In this document: piece by piece, positions 63,317-64,000 of the stretch
Numbering within the stretch: the first letter of the stretch is position 1
How the letters are laid out: each line of letters opens with the position of its first letter
From: Mesorhizobium sp.
GTDB lineage: Bacteria; Pseudomonadota; Alphaproteobacteria; Rhizobiales; Rhizobiaceae
Direction of reading: 5' to 3'
DNA: 64,000 bases
NCBI GenBank assembly: GCA_004020315.1
Contig: SAQG01000012.1
Span: 92,925 to 156,924 of the forward strand
The notes under the pieces: generated by a model
Seen by the model: only the letters and a program-made list of their open reading frames with translations
The model's database searches: none
Told to the model about the DNA's origin: nothing
Made by a program: the position numbers and the translations under genes

Positions 63317-63989
63317 CGCATGCCTCCACTGTAAAATCTGCACTCTCTCCGGCCCGGCATCGGATCAGCTCAACGTGCCAGCGCGCCCGTCCAATCCCCT
63401 GAACGGGCAATGGTGTCGACGGCAGGACCGACACCCGCCAGCGTGTCTCGGCGGCGGTTGGCTGCCCAAAATCCGTTGCCTCCGTCTGGCGACGCCAGCG
63501 GCGAATGGCGATGCCGATGGCGCCGGAGCTTTCGGCGGCAAGCTGAAGCCGCCGTGAGGCCGTCATCGAAAGCCGTGCAATCTCGGCAACGACAGCGCCA
63601 AAACCTCCGCGAAGACCCTCTTCGAAACAGGCGAGAACGGATTTTTCGTCGCCGGCTTCGACATAGATTACCCGTCCCGGAGGAAGGCCGGCCTGTTCGA
63701 TCGCAGGCGCGAAAAGATCGGGCCGGGTAACGCACCACAGCACCTTGCCCGCCGTTCGCGCGGCAATCCCGGCAGCGAAGAGTGCCGCGGCTGCGCCATC
63801 GACGGCTCCATTGCCTCCGCCCGCGACCTCGTGCAGACCGCCAAAAGCCAATCCCCCTCCCGGCAGTACCCTGTCGATCGCGGCCACTCCGAACGGCAAA
63901 ACCGTGCGCTCGCGCGCGCTTCCGCCTTCGAGGCGCGCGATGCGCTCTCGAAGCTCGGAAATGGCAGCAGGGGGCGCCGATACACTCAT
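63231..63989 (-). CDS. imuA: ImuA, RecA-like mutagenesis protein
   Basis: 252-aa RecA/SulA-like protein, first gene of the imuA-imuB-dnaE2 cassette. It begins MSVSAPPAAISELRERIARLE, followed by LPFGVAAIDRVLPGGGLAFGGLHEV, the family signature. A LexA operator should lie upstream, but only 11 bp remain before the window edge. The long overlap with imuB indicates coupled translation. Confidence 0.92.
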   Translation of the reverse strand: MSVSAPPAAISELRERIARLEGGSARERTVLPFGVAAIDRVLPGGGLAFGGLHEVAGGGNGAVDGAAAALFAAGIAARTAGKVLWCVTRPDLFAPAIEQAGLPPGRVIYVEAGDEKSVLACFEEGLRGGFGAVVAEIARLSMTASRRLQLAAESSGAIGIAIRRWRRQTEATDFGQPTAAETRWRVSVLPSTPLPVQGIGRARWHVELIRCRAGESADFTVEACDAKGRIALPSVVADRPLQKEIGRRRASV

Positions 63990-64000
63990 CTGACCCTTGA

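Overview
The window is GC-rich alphaproteobacterial DNA. The gene content points to the order Hyphomicrobiales (Rhizobiales), probably a Mesorhizobium-like relative: DUF736, DUF1173, DUF1419, DUF3085, DUF982, a MucR regulator, an ImuA-ImuB-DnaE2 cassette and a dispersed rhizobial palindrome. The taxon is inferred from families, not tested. No rRNA, tRNA, CRISPR array, complete insertion sequence, integrase or replication initiator was seen.

1-17100 is a conjugation module. A VirB/VirD4-type secretion operon runs on the + strand (virB4, a lytic transglycosylase, virB5, a VirB7-like lipoprotein, virB6, virB8-B11, virD4). It is followed by a DUF1778/GNAT toxin-antitoxin pair. A relaxase with a MobC-like partner is on the - strand. 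A predicted oriT lies at 15198-15235: a 12-bp inverted repeat abutting TATCCTG|CC, as in the IncP/VirD2 family. A 378-bp tandem duplication begins inside that nic motif. A VirC1/VirC2-like pair follows.

17700-37400 would be the leading region, the first DNA to enter a recipient if the + strand is transferred from 15234. Nearly all its long genes are on the - strand, so the entering strand would be their template. They encode two small plasmid proteins (one DUF736), SLOG/DUF2493 proteins, a Toprim protein, a 1480-aa methylase-helicase resembling phage P1 DarB, DUF3085 and DUF1419 proteins, a large ParB-like protein and an ArdC-type antirestriction protein. ParS/RES and DUF1778/GNAT toxin-antitoxin pairs sit among them. 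Several of the - strand genes carry a hairpin at or next to the ribosome binding site, and a 25-nt-arm palindrome lies upstream of the DUF736 gene. Together this looks like a DarB/ArdC anti-defence block arranged for early expression after transfer.

37400-45900 is sparse and decayed: gene fragments (DUF1173, an epimerase, a frameshifted methyltransferase), two DUF982 genes, a DUF309 gene, mucR, a cold-shock gene and small orphans.

45900-56630 is a tight - strand operon for organosulfur use: a frameshifted FMN reductase, SfnG-, SfnB- and SsuD-like enzymes, a complete LivFGHM-type ABC transporter with its binding protein, and an FAD/NAD(P)-binding protein coupled to ssuD. 56940-57450 is a broken SRAP gene. 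57471-63989 is a - strand DNA-damage operon (imuA, imuB, dnaE2, ligD).
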